The notes: generated from the sequence alone by a model not told the origin. Counted from the stretch's first letter, positions 1 to 7,904 are shown. The stretch is DNA of 64,000 nt from Olsenella uli (GCF_016899935.1 NZ_JACJJK010000003.1:207376-271375); one strand, 5' to 3'. Made by a program: numbers and translations.

Positions 1-2
1 TG

Positions 3-392
3 ATGTTCCTCCTCTTTGGCACGGTCACCGGCGTGGGCGTGGGCGAGCGGCTCGCCGGCCGCTGCGTCACCAAGCGCGAGTACGTCGTCGCCAACGTGGT
101 GACGCTGCTTCTGGGCGCCGTCGCCTGCGCGATCGCGATGCTCACGCCGTTCCCGGTGCTCGTGGTGCTGGCGATCGGCCTCATCGGCGGCATCGTGGCC
201 GGCCTCAAGATGGGCTTCGGCGAGTCCGTGGGCCCGTGGAAGGCACACGACCGCTACTTCCGCGTCAACAAGGACCAGCTCAGGCGCTCCGAGAACGGCA
301 AGCGCGCCGAGGCCGCCCGCCGCGCCCGCCGCGACGGCACCCCCGAGCCCGAGCTGATCAGCGTCGCCGACGACAAGAAGAAAGATGCCTAA
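3..392 (+). CDS. Membrane protein of unknown function, probably cut by the window edge
   Basis: This frame is open from the first bases of the window to a TAA at 390-392. Two hydrophobic segments (about residues 33-48 and 50-67) are followed by a charged, Arg/Lys/Ala-rich cytoplasmic tail ending in DDKKKDA. No ribosome binding site can be checked before the ATG at 3, so the true start probably lies upstream and only the C-terminal part is seen. I do not recognise the family. The stop codon is supplied by a palindromic repeat (387-415), so the last codons may have been altered when that element arrived. Confidence 0.5.
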   Translation: MFLLFGTVTGVGVGERLAGRCVTKREYVVANVVTLLLGAVACAIAMLTPFPVLVVLAIGLIGGIVAGLKMGFGESVGPWKAHDRYFRVNKDQLRRSENGKRAEAARRARRDGTPEPELISVADDKKKDA

Positions 393-415
393 AAGGGGTC
401 TGACCCCTTTTTGGC
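387..415. repeat. REP-like palindrome carrying a stop codon (type A)
   Basis: The arms GCCTAAAAGGGGTC (387-400) and GACCCCTTTTTGGC (402-415) pair with one mismatch around a single-base loop. The TAA of the upstream gene lies in the left arm. A near copy sits at 10135-10169 and both are followed by a similar GTTTTG. The element can act as a terminator hairpin. It resembles the AAAGGGGTCNGACCCC palindromes that I recall from other genomes in connection with REP-associated (RAYT) transposases; that link is from memory. Confidence 0.75.
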
Positions 416-434
416 ACGTTTTGAGAGTGGGTAC

Positions 435-1217
435 ATGAACACGACCGACAACCCGCAGAGCTCCATCGCGGTGCTCATCGACTACGAGAACCTGGCCCTG
501 GGGACGGGCCGCCGCAAGCGCAACGGCCACCAGGAGCCCGGGCCGCTTCCCGACGTCAAGCTCATCCTCGAGCGCCTCGTCGACAAGGGCCGCATCACGG
601 CCAAGCGCGCATACTGCGACTGGCAGCGCTTCGAGACCGCCGTCACGCCCCTGCACGAGCTCGGCATCGAGCTCATCGAGATCCCGGACCGCGCCTACAC
701 CGGCAAGAACTCCGCCGACATCCGCCTCGCCGTGGACGCGATGGAGATCTGCCTCACCAAGGACCACATCGACACCTTCGCCATCCTCTCCGGCGACTCG
801 GACTTCTCGCCGCTCGTCTCCAAGCTCAAGGAGTTTGGCAAGACGGTCATCGGCGTCGGCATGAAGGACGCCACGTCCAGCCTGCTCACCGAGGTCTGCG
901 ACGAGTTCATCTTCTACGAGGACATCACGCGCGGCCCGGGCATCCCGGACTTCTCGTCCAAGGTGCCCAAGGACAAGCGGGACTGCTACCAACTGCTCTT
1001 CGAGACGATTGACGCCCTGCAGCGCGAGAGCGACTCCTTCATCCTGGCGTCGCGCCTCAAGGACACGATGAAGCGCAAGCGCCCGCAGTTCTCCGAGGGG
1101 AGCTACGGCTACCGCTCGTTCACGGCGCTCCTGCGCGAGGCGTCCAAGCTCGGCTTCATAGAGATTCACCAGGACCCCAAGAGCGGCACGGCCGTGGTCG
1201 ACGGGTTCTGCGAGTAG
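435..1217 (+). CDS. NYN-domain (PIN-like) protein with C-terminal OST-HTH/LOTUS domain
   Basis: The protein has about 260 residues. The N-terminal half is a NYN (LabA/DUF88) PIN-like nuclease fold: IAVLIDYENLALG supplies the first acidic residues and ILSGDSDFSPLVSKLKEFG the conserved SGDSDF loop with the metal-binding aspartates. The last third, from about DCYQLLFETIDAL to GFIEIHQD, resembles an OST-HTH/LOTUS RNA-binding domain. NYN-LOTUS proteins are generally presumed RNA-processing or RNA-binding proteins; the substrate is unknown. I prefer the ATG at 435 because GAGAGTGGG lies just upstream; an in-frame start at 411 would begin inside the palindromic repeat. The gene heads a compact same-strand run continuing to 3963. 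Confidence 0.85.
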   Translation: MNTTDNPQSSIAVLIDYENLALGTGRRKRNGHQEPGPLPDVKLILERLVDKGRITAKRAYCDWQRFETAVTPLHELGIELIEIPDRAYTGKNSADIRLAVDAMEICLTKDHIDTFAILSGDSDFSPLVSKLKEFGKTVIGVGMKDATSSLLTEVCDEFIFYEDITRGPGIPDFSSKVPKDKRDCYQLLFETIDALQRESDSFILASRLKDTMKRKRPQFSEGSYGYRSFTALLREASKLGFIEIHQDPKSGTAVVDGFCE

Positions 1218-1238
1218 GGAGAAAGGAACTGATCGGAC

Positions 1239-1802
1239 ATGGCAGTAACTGACGACGCTCAGGTGTCGGCCCTCGTCGAGGAGCTCTCGGGCGCGAGCCG
1301 CCGGAGGCGCCAGGAGGTGGCCCACCAGCTCGCCATCGTCGCCAAGGCCCACCCCGACCTCATGGTCCCGCAGGTGGACGCCCTTGTCGACGCCCTCTAT
1401 CGCCCCGAGGCGCAGACGCGCTGGGAGGTGCTCGACGCGCTCACGGCCATCGCCAGCGTGGACCCGGACGCCGTGACGGAGGCCTTCGACGGCGCCGAGG
1501 CGTCGCTCTTCGATGACGGCTCGGCGACGGTGCGCCTGGCGGCCTTCGTCTTCCTGTGCCGCTACGGGGCCAGCTCCCCGGAGCGCTCCGAGCGCGCGTG
1601 GTCGCTGCTCGACGAGGCCATCCAGTGCTACCACGGCGACGCCGAGTACCGCGACATGCTCGCCGCGCTTCTCGGCCTCGCGCGCGGGGACGCCTCCGAG
1701 GCGACCAAGCAGGCGCTCGCCGCGCGCGTGCGCTTTGACGCGGAGAGCGGCAGCGGCTACATCAAGACCTTCTCGGCAGAGATTCTTCAGGCGCTCGAGT
1801 AG
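1239..1802 (+). CDS. HEAT-repeat protein
   Basis: The protein has 187 residues, is almost entirely predicted alpha-helical and has no membrane segment. Paired helices recur about every 35-40 residues (PQVDALVDALYRPEAQTRWEVLDALTAIA, then a segment ending TVRLAAFVFLCRYG), which is typical of HEAT-like scaffolds that mediate protein contacts. No catalytic motif is visible. It starts 21 bp after the NYN gene behind GGGAGAAAGGA, and the next gene follows after 34 bp, so the three are probably co-transcribed. Function unknown. Confidence 0.6.
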   Translation: MAVTDDAQVSALVEELSGASRRRRQEVAHQLAIVAKAHPDLMVPQVDALVDALYRPEAQTRWEVLDALTAIASVDPDAVTEAFDGAEASLFDDGSATVRLAAFVFLCRYGASSPERSERAWSLLDEAIQCYHGDAEYRDMLAALLGLARGDASEATKQALAARVRFDAESGSGYIKTFSAEILQALE

Positions 1803-1836
1803 GGCGCGGACTTCGACCACGTGATGGGGGACGGAC

Positions 1837-2769
1837 ATGGAAAAGACCGATAGGGACGTCGAGAAGGACGTCGACAAGACCGACGAGAAGGGCGCCCGAA
1901 AGGGCGGCGAGAAGCACCTCGTGAAAGGCGCGCCCGCGCCCGGGCGGGGCCTGCCGACCCCGGCGTGGGTCGCCGTCACGGTGGCCGCGCTCGTGGTGGG
2001 CGTGCTCGCCGGCCACTTCCTGCTCGGCGGGCTGGGCACGATCTCGCTGGCGGGCCGCACGACCCTCTCGGCGGGCGAGCTCGACAGCACCATCGCCACC
2101 TACACCGTGGACGGCCGCACCGTGCCCGTGACGGCGCGCGAGGTCCTCGAGGAGTCGGCCGGCGGCGAGATCGCCGCCAACGAGGACGGCACCTACGACG
2201 TGCCCTCCGCGAGCGCCGTGCTCACCTACGCCCAGAACCAGATCATCCTCGACGACGCCGAGTCCCGCGGCATCACGGCCTCCGACGACGAGATCGACGA
2301 GTTCGTGACGAGCTCCTTTGGCACCGACCTCGCGACGCTCGCCTCGAGCTGGGGGATCAGCGAGGACGCGGCGCGCGAGACGGTCGCCAACGCCGTCGTG
2401 ATGCGCAAGCTCCAGGACGAGGTCGCCGGCACGACGCTCCCCGAGGCGCCCGCGCAGCCCGCCGAGCCCGCCGAGGGCGAGGAGGACACGCCCACGGCCG
2501 AGTACGCCCAGTACGTGATCGGCCTGCTCGGCGACGAGTGGGACGCCGAGGCCGACGACTGGGCCCGCACGGACGGCACCTACTACGCCACGCTCTCGGG
2601 CTACGACATCTCCGACGAGGGCGCCACGTACGCGGCCGCCAGCGCCGCCTACAGCGTCGCGGCGAGCGCGTACCAGGAGGCCTACAACCAGGTTTCCGCC
2701 GAGCTCTCCGCCTACACGGACGGTCTGCTCTCCAACGCGACCATCCAGCTCGGCTCGCTCGCGGAGTAG
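1837..2769 (+). CDS. Membrane-anchored SurA N-terminal-like protein
   Basis: The protein has 310 residues. A highly charged N-terminus (about 1-45) precedes one transmembrane segment (WVAVTVAALVVGVLAGHFLL, about 46-66). The extracytoplasmic part resembles the SurA N-terminal chaperone module: the stretch LTYAQNQIILDDAESRGITASDDEIDEFV is the usual helix preceding parvulin domains. No parvulin domain with its own catalytic residues is obvious, so this is more likely a chaperone or foldase-like anchor than an active isomerase. An acidic, proline-rich linker (PEAPAQPAEPAEGEED) splits the protein. The stop is 3 bp before the GTG of the next gene. Confidence 0.65.
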   Translation: MEKTDRDVEKDVDKTDEKGARKGGEKHLVKGAPAPGRGLPTPAWVAVTVAALVVGVLAGHFLLGGLGTISLAGRTTLSAGELDSTIATYTVDGRTVPVTAREVLEESAGGEIAANEDGTYDVPSASAVLTYAQNQIILDDAESRGITASDDEIDEFVTSSFGTDLATLASSWGISEDAARETVANAVVMRKLQDEVAGTTLPEAPAQPAEPAEGEEDTPTAEYAQYVIGLLGDEWDAEADDWARTDGTYYATLSGYDISDEGATYAAASAAYSVAASAYQEAYNQVSAELSAYTDGLLSNATIQLGSLAE

Positions 2770-2772
2770 GGC

Positions 2773-3963
2773 GTGCGCGTCGCGATCAGCGCATGTCTGC
2801 TCGGGGCCCCCGTCCGCTACGACGGGGGCTCCAAGCCGTGCGCGGAGGTGCGCGAGCTTGCGAGGAAGGTCGACGTCGTGCGCGTGTGCCCGGAGACGGC
2901 CTCGGGACTGCCCGTGCCGCGCCCGCCGGCCGAGCAGCGGGACGGGCGCGTCCTTCTCGCCGACGGGCGGGACGTGACCGAGGACTTTGCCCGGGGGGCG
3001 GAGGTCTCGCTCTCCGCCGTCCGCCGCCGGCCGGTCCCGCTGGCGGTGCTCAAGGCGAAGAGCCCCTCCTGCGGCGTCGGCCTCGTCTACGATGGGACCT
3101 ATACCGGAAGGCTCGTTTCGGGCCAGGGCGTCTTCGCCGAGCGGCTCGAGAAGGAGGGGGTCTGCGTGGTCACCGAAGAAACCGTGCGCGCGTGCAAGCC
3201 GAGCGTGGAGCATCCCGTCGCCATCGTCCTGGGGAGCGGCCTCGGGCATCTGGGGAGCCTCGTGCGCCCGGTGCGCCGGATCGACTACCGCGACATCGAG
3301 GGCTTCCCGCTCTCCGCGCGCCCCGTGGCCGGCCACAGCTTCGAGGCCACGGTCGGCACGATCGACGACGTCCCCGTGGTGGTCTACCCCGGGCGCATCC
3401 ACCTCTACCAGGGCTACTCCGCCGCCGAGGTGACCGCGCTCGTGCGCCACGCGCACCACCTGGGCTGCCGCGACATCATCTTCGCCTGCGCCACGGGCGC
3501 GGTGCCGGGCAACGCCGAAGTGGGCCTGGGCATCCTGACCGACCAGATCAACCTCACCGGGCGCAACCCGCTCGCCGAGTGGGAGGGCCTGCGCGACGTG
3601 GAGAGCCCGTTCGTGGACATGAACGAGGCCTTCTCGCCCTACCTGCGCACGCTCGCGCGCGGCGTGGCGGACGACCTGGGGATCCACGTGGACGAGGGAG
3701 TCTACGCAGGCGTGCTCGGCCCGTGCTTCGAGACGCCCGCCGAGGTGGCGGCCCTGCGCGCGCTCGGCGTCTCCTACGTGGGCATGTCCACGGTGAACGA
3801 GGTCATCATGGCCAAGGCGCTCGGGATGCACGTGCTCGGGCTCACGCTCGCGGCCAACGAGTCCGGCGCGCCGGCGGTCTCTCACGAGACCGTGCTCGCG
3901 GCGGCGGGGGAGCGGGCCGAGGACTTCGAGCGTCTCGTCCGGGGCGTCCTGCGGCTGCTGTAG
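2773..3963 (+). CDS. TudS-type (DUF523) desulfurase fused to purine nucleoside phosphorylase
   Basis: This 396-residue protein joins two enzymes. Residues 1 to about 140 match DUF523, a family that includes the [4Fe-4S] 2-thiouracil desulfurase TudS; the three conserved cysteines are present as C8 (SACLLG), C39 (RVCPE) and C100 (SPSCG). Residues from about 147 match trimeric purine nucleoside phosphorylase: VLGSGLGHLG, GRIHLYQGY, GPCFETPAE and the base-binding end MSTVNEVIMAKALG...LAAN. The PNP half should cleave purine nucleosides with phosphate in the cytosol. The GTG start at 2773 is supported by the conserved MRVAISACLLG start and by GGAG overlapping the previous stop. The combination suggests salvage of thiolated bases or nucleosides, which is inference. 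Confidence 0.85.
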   Translation: MRVAISACLLGAPVRYDGGSKPCAEVRELARKVDVVRVCPETASGLPVPRPPAEQRDGRVLLADGRDVTEDFARGAEVSLSAVRRRPVPLAVLKAKSPSCGVGLVYDGTYTGRLVSGQGVFAERLEKEGVCVVTEETVRACKPSVEHPVAIVLGSGLGHLGSLVRPVRRIDYRDIEGFPLSARPVAGHSFEATVGTIDDVPVVVYPGRIHLYQGYSAAEVTALVRHAHHLGCRDIIFACATGAVPGNAEVGLGILTDQINLTGRNPLAEWEGLRDVESPFVDMNEAFSPYLRTLARGVADDLGIHVDEGVYAGVLGPCFETPAEVAALRALGVSYVGMSTVNEVIMAKALGMHVLGLTLAANESGAPAVSHETVLAAAGERAEDFERLVRGVLRLL

Positions 3964-3990
3964 GGCGGGGCGGGTCGCGGGTCGTGGGTC

Positions 3991-4276
3991 GTCCCGGAAT
4001 CCGGGGCCTTGTTCCGGTGGCGTCTTGGAATCGGGGCCCTTGTCCCGCGCGCGTCCCGGAATCCGGGAGGTTGCGCGCCGTGGGCGGCCAAACATGGTCC
4101 AGCCCCGGCGATTCTCGGACCGTTTTGCGCCAATCCCTGCGATTCCTAGAGTCGCGCGCGACAAGTTCAACGATTCCTAGAAGCGCTCGTGACAACCCCA
4201 GCGATTCTTAGAAGCGCTCGTGACAACCCCCGTGTTTCCTAGAAGCACCCGCGACAACCCCGGCGATTCCCGGAAG
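3991..4276. repeat. Inverted array of 24-bp units with exact 31-bp period
   Basis: Three units in reverse orientation begin at 3991, 4022 and 4053 (for example GGAATCGGGGCCCTTGTCCC). Six units in forward orientation begin at 4098, 4129, 4160, 4191, 4222 and 4253 (for example GACAACCCCAGCGATTCT, then TAGAAG). Every step on both arms is exactly 31 bp; the 7-bp spacers are less conserved. Because both arms share the period, the array can fold in register. The same unit family forms a second array at 19098-19316 and a single unit at 41077-41101. It occupies most of the 400-bp gap before tRNA-Thr and contains no gene. Confidence 0.85.
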
Positions 4277-4320
4277 CCGGGCCCCACTGCGCCCCGCTCG
4301 CCGGGCGAGAAAAACGAGGC

Positions 4321-4349
4321 TTGCGCGCCGCCCGTTCTTCTCGTATAGT
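4321..4349 (+). promoter_or_regulatory. Promoter of tRNA-Thr
   Basis: TTGCGC (4321-4326) and TATAGT (4344-4349) are separated by 17 bp, placing the transcript start a few bases before the tRNA. The spacer holds CGTTCTTCTCG, a copy of the dispersed GAGAAGAAC motif. Confidence 0.7.
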
Positions 4350-4363
4350 AGTTAGCCGCTTAC

Positions 4364-4439
4364 GCCAGCTTAGCTCAGTTGGTAGAGCACCGCTCTCGTA
4401 AAGCGGGGGTCACCAGTTCGAGTCTGGTAGCTGGCTCCA
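4364..4439 (+). tRNA. tRNA-Thr (anticodon CGT)
   Basis: This is a complete 76-nt cloverleaf. The acceptor stem pairs GCCAGCT with AGCTGGC, the D-arm reads TTAGCTCAGTTGGTAGAGC, the anticodon stem CCGCT/AGCGG encloses CTCGTAA with anticodon CGT (reads ACG, threonine), the T-arm contains GTTCGAGTC, and CCA is encoded at 4437-4439. A good promoter precedes it and an intrinsic terminator follows. Confidence 0.97.
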
Positions 4440-4450
4440 GCGTAAGTGCA

Positions 4451-4482
4451 GGCCGTCGGGTTTCTCGCCCGGCGGCCTTTTT
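4451..4482 (+). terminator. Intrinsic terminator after tRNA-Thr
   Basis: GGCCGTCGGG pairs with CCCGGCGGCC around a TTTCTCG loop and is followed directly by TTTTT. Confidence 0.9.
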
Positions 4483-4532
4483 GCATAAGCGCGACAGGCT
4501 CAAACGAGCGGCTGATCTGAACCCGTTCCGTT

Positions 4533-4549
4533 TTGTAAGGGGATTGTAA
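4533..4549. promoter_or_regulatory. Possible Pho box upstream of the phosphate transporter
   Basis: TTGTAA occurs at 4533-4538 and again at 4544-4549, an 11-bp direct repeat. On the other strand it reads TTACAA-N5-TTACAA, the layout of the PhoP boxes known from Bacillus. It lies about 135 bp before the start of the Pit gene. The assignment rests on spacing and context only. Confidence 0.35.
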
Positions 4550-4683
4550 GGGTCGGGCGAGCGCGCCGCCGCCGCAGCCCTTCTCGGCTCTGCGACCTTC
4601 AGGTTTACGCTATCCTTATCGGGCGTTTACAAAGCTGTGACAATTGGCCGCTCCCCGCGGTCGCGAAGGAAGCGAGTGCGCCC

Positions 4684-5733
4684 TTGATTAGCTTTGAGCA
4701 GTTCCTCGGCGTCCTGTCGAGCAATCCCTTTCTGATCGTCGTCATGGCCCTCGTCATGGGCACCATCTTCGTCAACGGTGCCACCGACGCGGCCAACGCC
4801 ATCGCCGAGCCCGTGGGCACCCGCTCCATCAACGTGGACTCGGCGATTCTCATGTCGGTCATCTGCAACTTCGTGGGCCTCGTGTTGATGTCGTTCATCT
4901 CCACCGCCGTCGCGGACACGATCTCCGGCATGGTGGACTTCGGCGGGGACACTCACGCCGCGCTCATCGCGCTCGCGGCCGCCACGGTAGGCATCGTGGC
5001 CTGGGGCGTGGGCGCCTGGCTCTTTGGCATCCCCACCTCGGAGAGCCACGCGCTGATCGCCGGCCTCACCGGCGCCGCGCTCGCGGTCTCCGGCGGCCTC
5101 GACGGCGTGAACGGCGCGGAGTGGATCAAGGTCATCTACGGCCTCGTGCTCTCCACGGTGCTGGGCTTTCTCGCCGGCTGGGTCATCTCCAAGATCATCC
5201 CGATTGCCTGCAAGAACGCCGACCGCCGCACGGCCAACAACTTCTTCGGCCGCATGCAGGTGCTCGGCGCCGCCGGCGTGGCCCTCATGCACGGCGCGCA
5301 GGACGGCCAGAAGTTCATGTCCACCGCCATGCTCGCCATCGCGCTCTCGCTCGACATGACGGTGGGGGAGATGGGCGGCTTCCCGCTCTGGATCATGGTG
5401 CTCTGCGCCGCGGTCATGGCCATCGGCACGGCTGTCGGCGGCAAGAAGATCATCAAGAAGGTTGGCATGGAGATGGTGCGCCTGGACAAGTACCAGGGCT
5501 TTGCTGCCTCCGTGTCCGCCACGGCGAGCCTGCTCATCGCCACACTCACCGGCCTTCCCGTCTCCACCACCCACACCAAGACCGCCGCGATCATGGGCGC
5601 CGGCGCCGCCAAGGACCCCAAGTCCGTCAACTGGGGCGTCGCCAAGGAGATGGTCCTCACCTGGGTCTTCACGTTCCCGGGCTGCGGCGTCATCGGCTTC
5701 GTCCTCGCCAAGCTCTTCCTGGTCCTGTTCTAG
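4684..5733 (+). CDS. Inorganic phosphate transporter, PiT family
   Basis: The protein has 349 residues and about ten membrane segments. Both PiT signature halves are visible: NGATDAANAIAEPVGTRSI near residue 31 and STTHTKTAAIMGAGAAK near residue 300. These carriers bring phosphate across the cytoplasmic membrane with an ion gradient. The likely start is the TTG at 4684, preceded by GAAGGAAGCGAG; no ATG lies closer to the conserved N-terminus. The next gene, 60 bp downstream, encodes the DUF47 (PhoU-like) protein that usually accompanies Pit transporters. A possible Pho box upstream suggests phosphate control. Confidence 0.9.
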   Translation: MISFEQFLGVLSSNPFLIVVMALVMGTIFVNGATDAANAIAEPVGTRSINVDSAILMSVICNFVGLVLMSFISTAVADTISGMVDFGGDTHAALIALAAATVGIVAWGVGAWLFGIPTSESHALIAGLTGAALAVSGGLDGVNGAEWIKVIYGLVLSTVLGFLAGWVISKIIPIACKNADRRTANNFFGRMQVLGAAGVALMHGAQDGQKFMSTAMLAIALSLDMTVGEMGGFPLWIMVLCAAVMAIGTAVGGKKIIKKVGMEMVRLDKYQGFAASVSATASLLIATLTGLPVSTTHTKTAAIMGAGAAKDPKSVNWGVAKEMVLTWVFTFPGCGVIGFVLAKLFLVLF

Positions 5734-5793
5734 GCCGTCCGTTCGCGCGACGGCCGCACGTCCTTCTCGCCCGCTCAAGACAAAGGAGTCCAC

Positions 5794-6420
5794 ATGCCCC
5801 GCATCAAGAAGGAAGACGAGTTCTACACCATGCTCAAGGAGTTCGCGGCCCTCATCGTCGAGGCGGCGGACGAGTACCACAAGATCATCTGCGAGTTCCC
5901 AGAGTCCATGAGCTCCATCCCGCAGATGAAGGTCTACGAGTCCACCTGTGACGAGCGCGTGAAGGCCATCATGGCCAAGCTCTACACCTCCTTCATCACC
6001 CCGATCGACCGCGAGGACATCTCCAGCCTGGCGCTGGCGATGGACGACGTCGTGGACTCCATGTACGGCGTGGCGGTGCGCCTCGACCTCTTCAACATCG
6101 GCGACCTGCGCATCGAGGCCAAGCAGATCTCCGAGCTCACGGTCCGCGCCGTCCACGAGATGCAGCAGATGATCAACCATCTCCCCGACTACAAGAAGGA
6201 CCGCGTGGTGCTGGAGAAGGCCATCGAGATCGGCACGGTGGAGGACGAGGGCGACACCGTCTACCAGAAGGCGCTGCGCCGCCTCTTCTCCGACGAGGAG
6301 GACGCGAGCGGCAAGTACGCGGTCACGTGGCTGCGCATCTTCGACCGCATGGAGCTCTGCCTGGACGCGTGCGACCGCGTCTCCGGCATCGTGCGCGACA
6401 TCATCATGAAGGACGCGTAG
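5794..6420 (+). CDS. DUF47 family PhoU-like Pit accessory protein
   Basis: The protein has 208 residues, is helical and soluble, and is of typical DUF47/PhoU-like length. Motifs such as FITPIDREDISSLALAMDDVVDSMYG are characteristic of the family. Members are encoded beside Pit transporters and are thought to modulate them at the membrane. The start ATG has a strong AAAGGAG seven bases upstream. The gene forms a two-gene unit with the transporter and is followed by a long hairpin. Confidence 0.9.
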   Translation: MPRIKKEDEFYTMLKEFAALIVEAADEYHKIICEFPESMSSIPQMKVYESTCDERVKAIMAKLYTSFITPIDREDISSLALAMDDVVDSMYGVAVRLDLFNIGDLRIEAKQISELTVRAVHEMQQMINHLPDYKKDRVVLEKAIEIGTVEDEGDTVYQKALRRLFSDEEDASGKYAVTWLRIFDRMELCLDACDRVSGIVRDIIMKDA

Positions 6421-6453
6421 AGGGCGAGAAGAACGTCCATCGCGCGGGTGTCA

Positions 6454-6539
6454 GCCCAAGGCGAGGACCCTCGACCTTCACGCAGGACTGCGCTTCGCGG
6501 AAGATCCTGCTTGGAAGGCCGGGGGTCCTCGCCTTGGGC
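6454..6539. repeat. Long intergenic inverted repeat
   Basis: GCCCAAGGCGAGGACCC (6454-6470) and GGGTCCTCGCCTTGGGC (6523-6539) are perfect 17-bp complements. The 52-bp interior is also partly paired (CCTTC...GCAGGA with TCCTGC..GGAAGG), giving an extended hairpin. No T-run follows. A GAGAAGAAC copy lies at 6426-6434. It may end the phosphate operon transcript or belong to the palindromic repeat class seen elsewhere. Confidence 0.75.
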
Positions 6540-6638
6540 GGCCGACTCTGGGCGGTTTCTCTTGCCGAGAGGGTGGGGTTGGCGGCGGGCGGATAACGTG
6601 CAGAAATAAGCACAACTATCTATATGGCCAGTTGAAAA

Positions 6639-6666
6639 TAACGTACATGTCGAATTCTGTACGTTA
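6639..6666. promoter_or_regulatory. Operator-like inverted repeat upstream of the aldo/keto reductase
   Basis: TAACGTACA (6639-6647) and TGTACGTTA (6658-6666) are perfect 9-bp arms with a 10-bp spacer, in a locally A+T-rich stretch. A -10-like TATACT follows at 6698-6703. The layout suits a dimeric repressor site, possibly for the gene at 6743. No regulator could be matched to it. Confidence 0.45.
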
Positions 6667-6742
6667 ATTCGTCGGGAGGCGGGCGACGTCGCGACGGTAT
6701 ACTCACTAGTGACGTAGCGTCGCTTGTTGAGAGGGGATACGC

Positions 6743-7882
6743 ATGCTGTATCGGGACTTCCGGGGGCTGAGCCTTTCTCGGCTGGGGTTCGGGGCAATGC
6801 GCCTGCCGTGCGTGGACGGCAGCGACTCCGAGCCGGACCAGGCGGCCGTCGACCAGATGGTGGACTACGCGCTCGAGCAGGGCGTGAACTACTTCGACAC
6901 CGCATGGGGCTACCACGGCGGGCAATCGGAGGTCGTGCTCGGCCGCGCCCTCGCGCGCCACCCGCGAAACTCCTACTACCTGGCGGACAAGTTCCCGGGC
7001 TACGACCTGGCCAACATGGGCAAGGTCGAGGAGATCTTCGAGGAGCAGCTCCGCAAGACCGGCGCCGGCCACTTTGACTTCTACCTCTTCCACAACGTGT
7101 GCGAGAAGAACGTCGACGAGTACCTCAACCCCGCCCACGGCATCCTCGACTACCTGCTCGCGCAGAAGGCGGCCGGGCGCATCCGTCACCTGGGCTTCTC
7201 GGCGCACGGGGACCTCCCGTGCCTCACGCGCTTCCTCGACGCGTACGGCGAGCACATGGAGTTCTGTCAGCTCCAGATCAACTACCTGGACTGGGAGTTC
7301 CAGAACGCGCGCGCCAAGGTGGAGCTGCTCGCCGAGCGCGGCATCCCCGTGTGGGTCATGGAGCCCGTGCGCGGCGGCAAGCTGGCGCGGCTCTCGCCCC
7401 GGAACGCGGCGATTCTCGCCGAGACGCGCCCGGACGAGACGCCTGCGGCATGGGCGTTCCGCTTCGTGCAGGGCATCCCCGAGGTCGTGGTCACGCTCTC
7501 CGGCATGTCCGACTTCGAGCAGCTGCGCCAGAACGTGGCCACGTTCTCCGAGGAGCGCCCGCTCGGCGAGCAGGACCGTGCGGCCCTGGCTCGCGTGACG
7601 GCCAACCTGCTGGGCCGCCACACTGTGCCCTGCACGGCGTGCCGCTACTGCACGGACCACTGCCCGATGGGCCTGGACATCCCCAAGCTGCTCGAGCTCT
7701 ACAACGAGGCGATGGTCACGGGCGGCGACGGCGGGTTCATCCCGGCCATGTACGTGGGCACGCTGCCCGAGGACAAGCGCCCGGGCGCCTGTATCGGCTG
7801 CGGGAGCTGCGCGGCGGTGTGCCCGCAGCAGATCGACATCCCCGGCACGCTGGCGGACTTCGCGGCGCGGCTCGCGGGGTAG
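6743..7882 (+). CDS. Aldo/keto reductase with C-terminal 4Fe-4S ferredoxin domain
   Basis: The protein has 379 residues. The N-terminal 280 residues form an aldo/keto reductase barrel with tetrad candidates D52, Y57, K83 and H117. The C-terminus carries two cysteine clusters, CTACRYCTDHCP (297-308) and CIGCGSCAAVCP (350-361), expected to hold 4Fe-4S clusters. Proteins of this layout are common in anaerobes and are assumed to be cytosolic oxidoreductases using ferredoxin-type electron transfer; the substrate is unknown. GAGAGGGG precedes the ATG. The gene stands alone behind an operator-like inverted repeat. Confidence 0.9.
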   Translation: MLYRDFRGLSLSRLGFGAMRLPCVDGSDSEPDQAAVDQMVDYALEQGVNYFDTAWGYHGGQSEVVLGRALARHPRNSYYLADKFPGYDLANMGKVEEIFEEQLRKTGAGHFDFYLFHNVCEKNVDEYLNPAHGILDYLLAQKAAGRIRHLGFSAHGDLPCLTRFLDAYGEHMEFCQLQINYLDWEFQNARAKVELLAERGIPVWVMEPVRGGKLARLSPRNAAILAETRPDETPAAWAFRFVQGIPEVVVTLSGMSDFEQLRQNVATFSEERPLGEQDRAALARVTANLLGRHTVPCTACRYCTDHCPMGLDIPKLLELYNEAMVTGGDGGFIPAMYVGTLPEDKRPGACIGCGSCAAVCPQQIDIPGTLADFAARLAG

Positions 7883-7904
7883 CGGGCGCGGCGCGCGGGA
7901 GCCC

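Noticed and set aside
1762..4170. An 802-codon open frame on the minus strand opposite the HEAT, SurA-like and TudS-PNP genes
   Set aside because: High G+C DNA leaves antisense frames open. The translation is an Arg/Gly/His-rich low-complexity string without domains, while the plus-strand genes have clear motifs and ribosome binding sites.
3991..4276. CRISPR array
   Set aside because: Units are degenerate, spacers are about 7 bp, orientation flips in the middle, and no cas genes are present.
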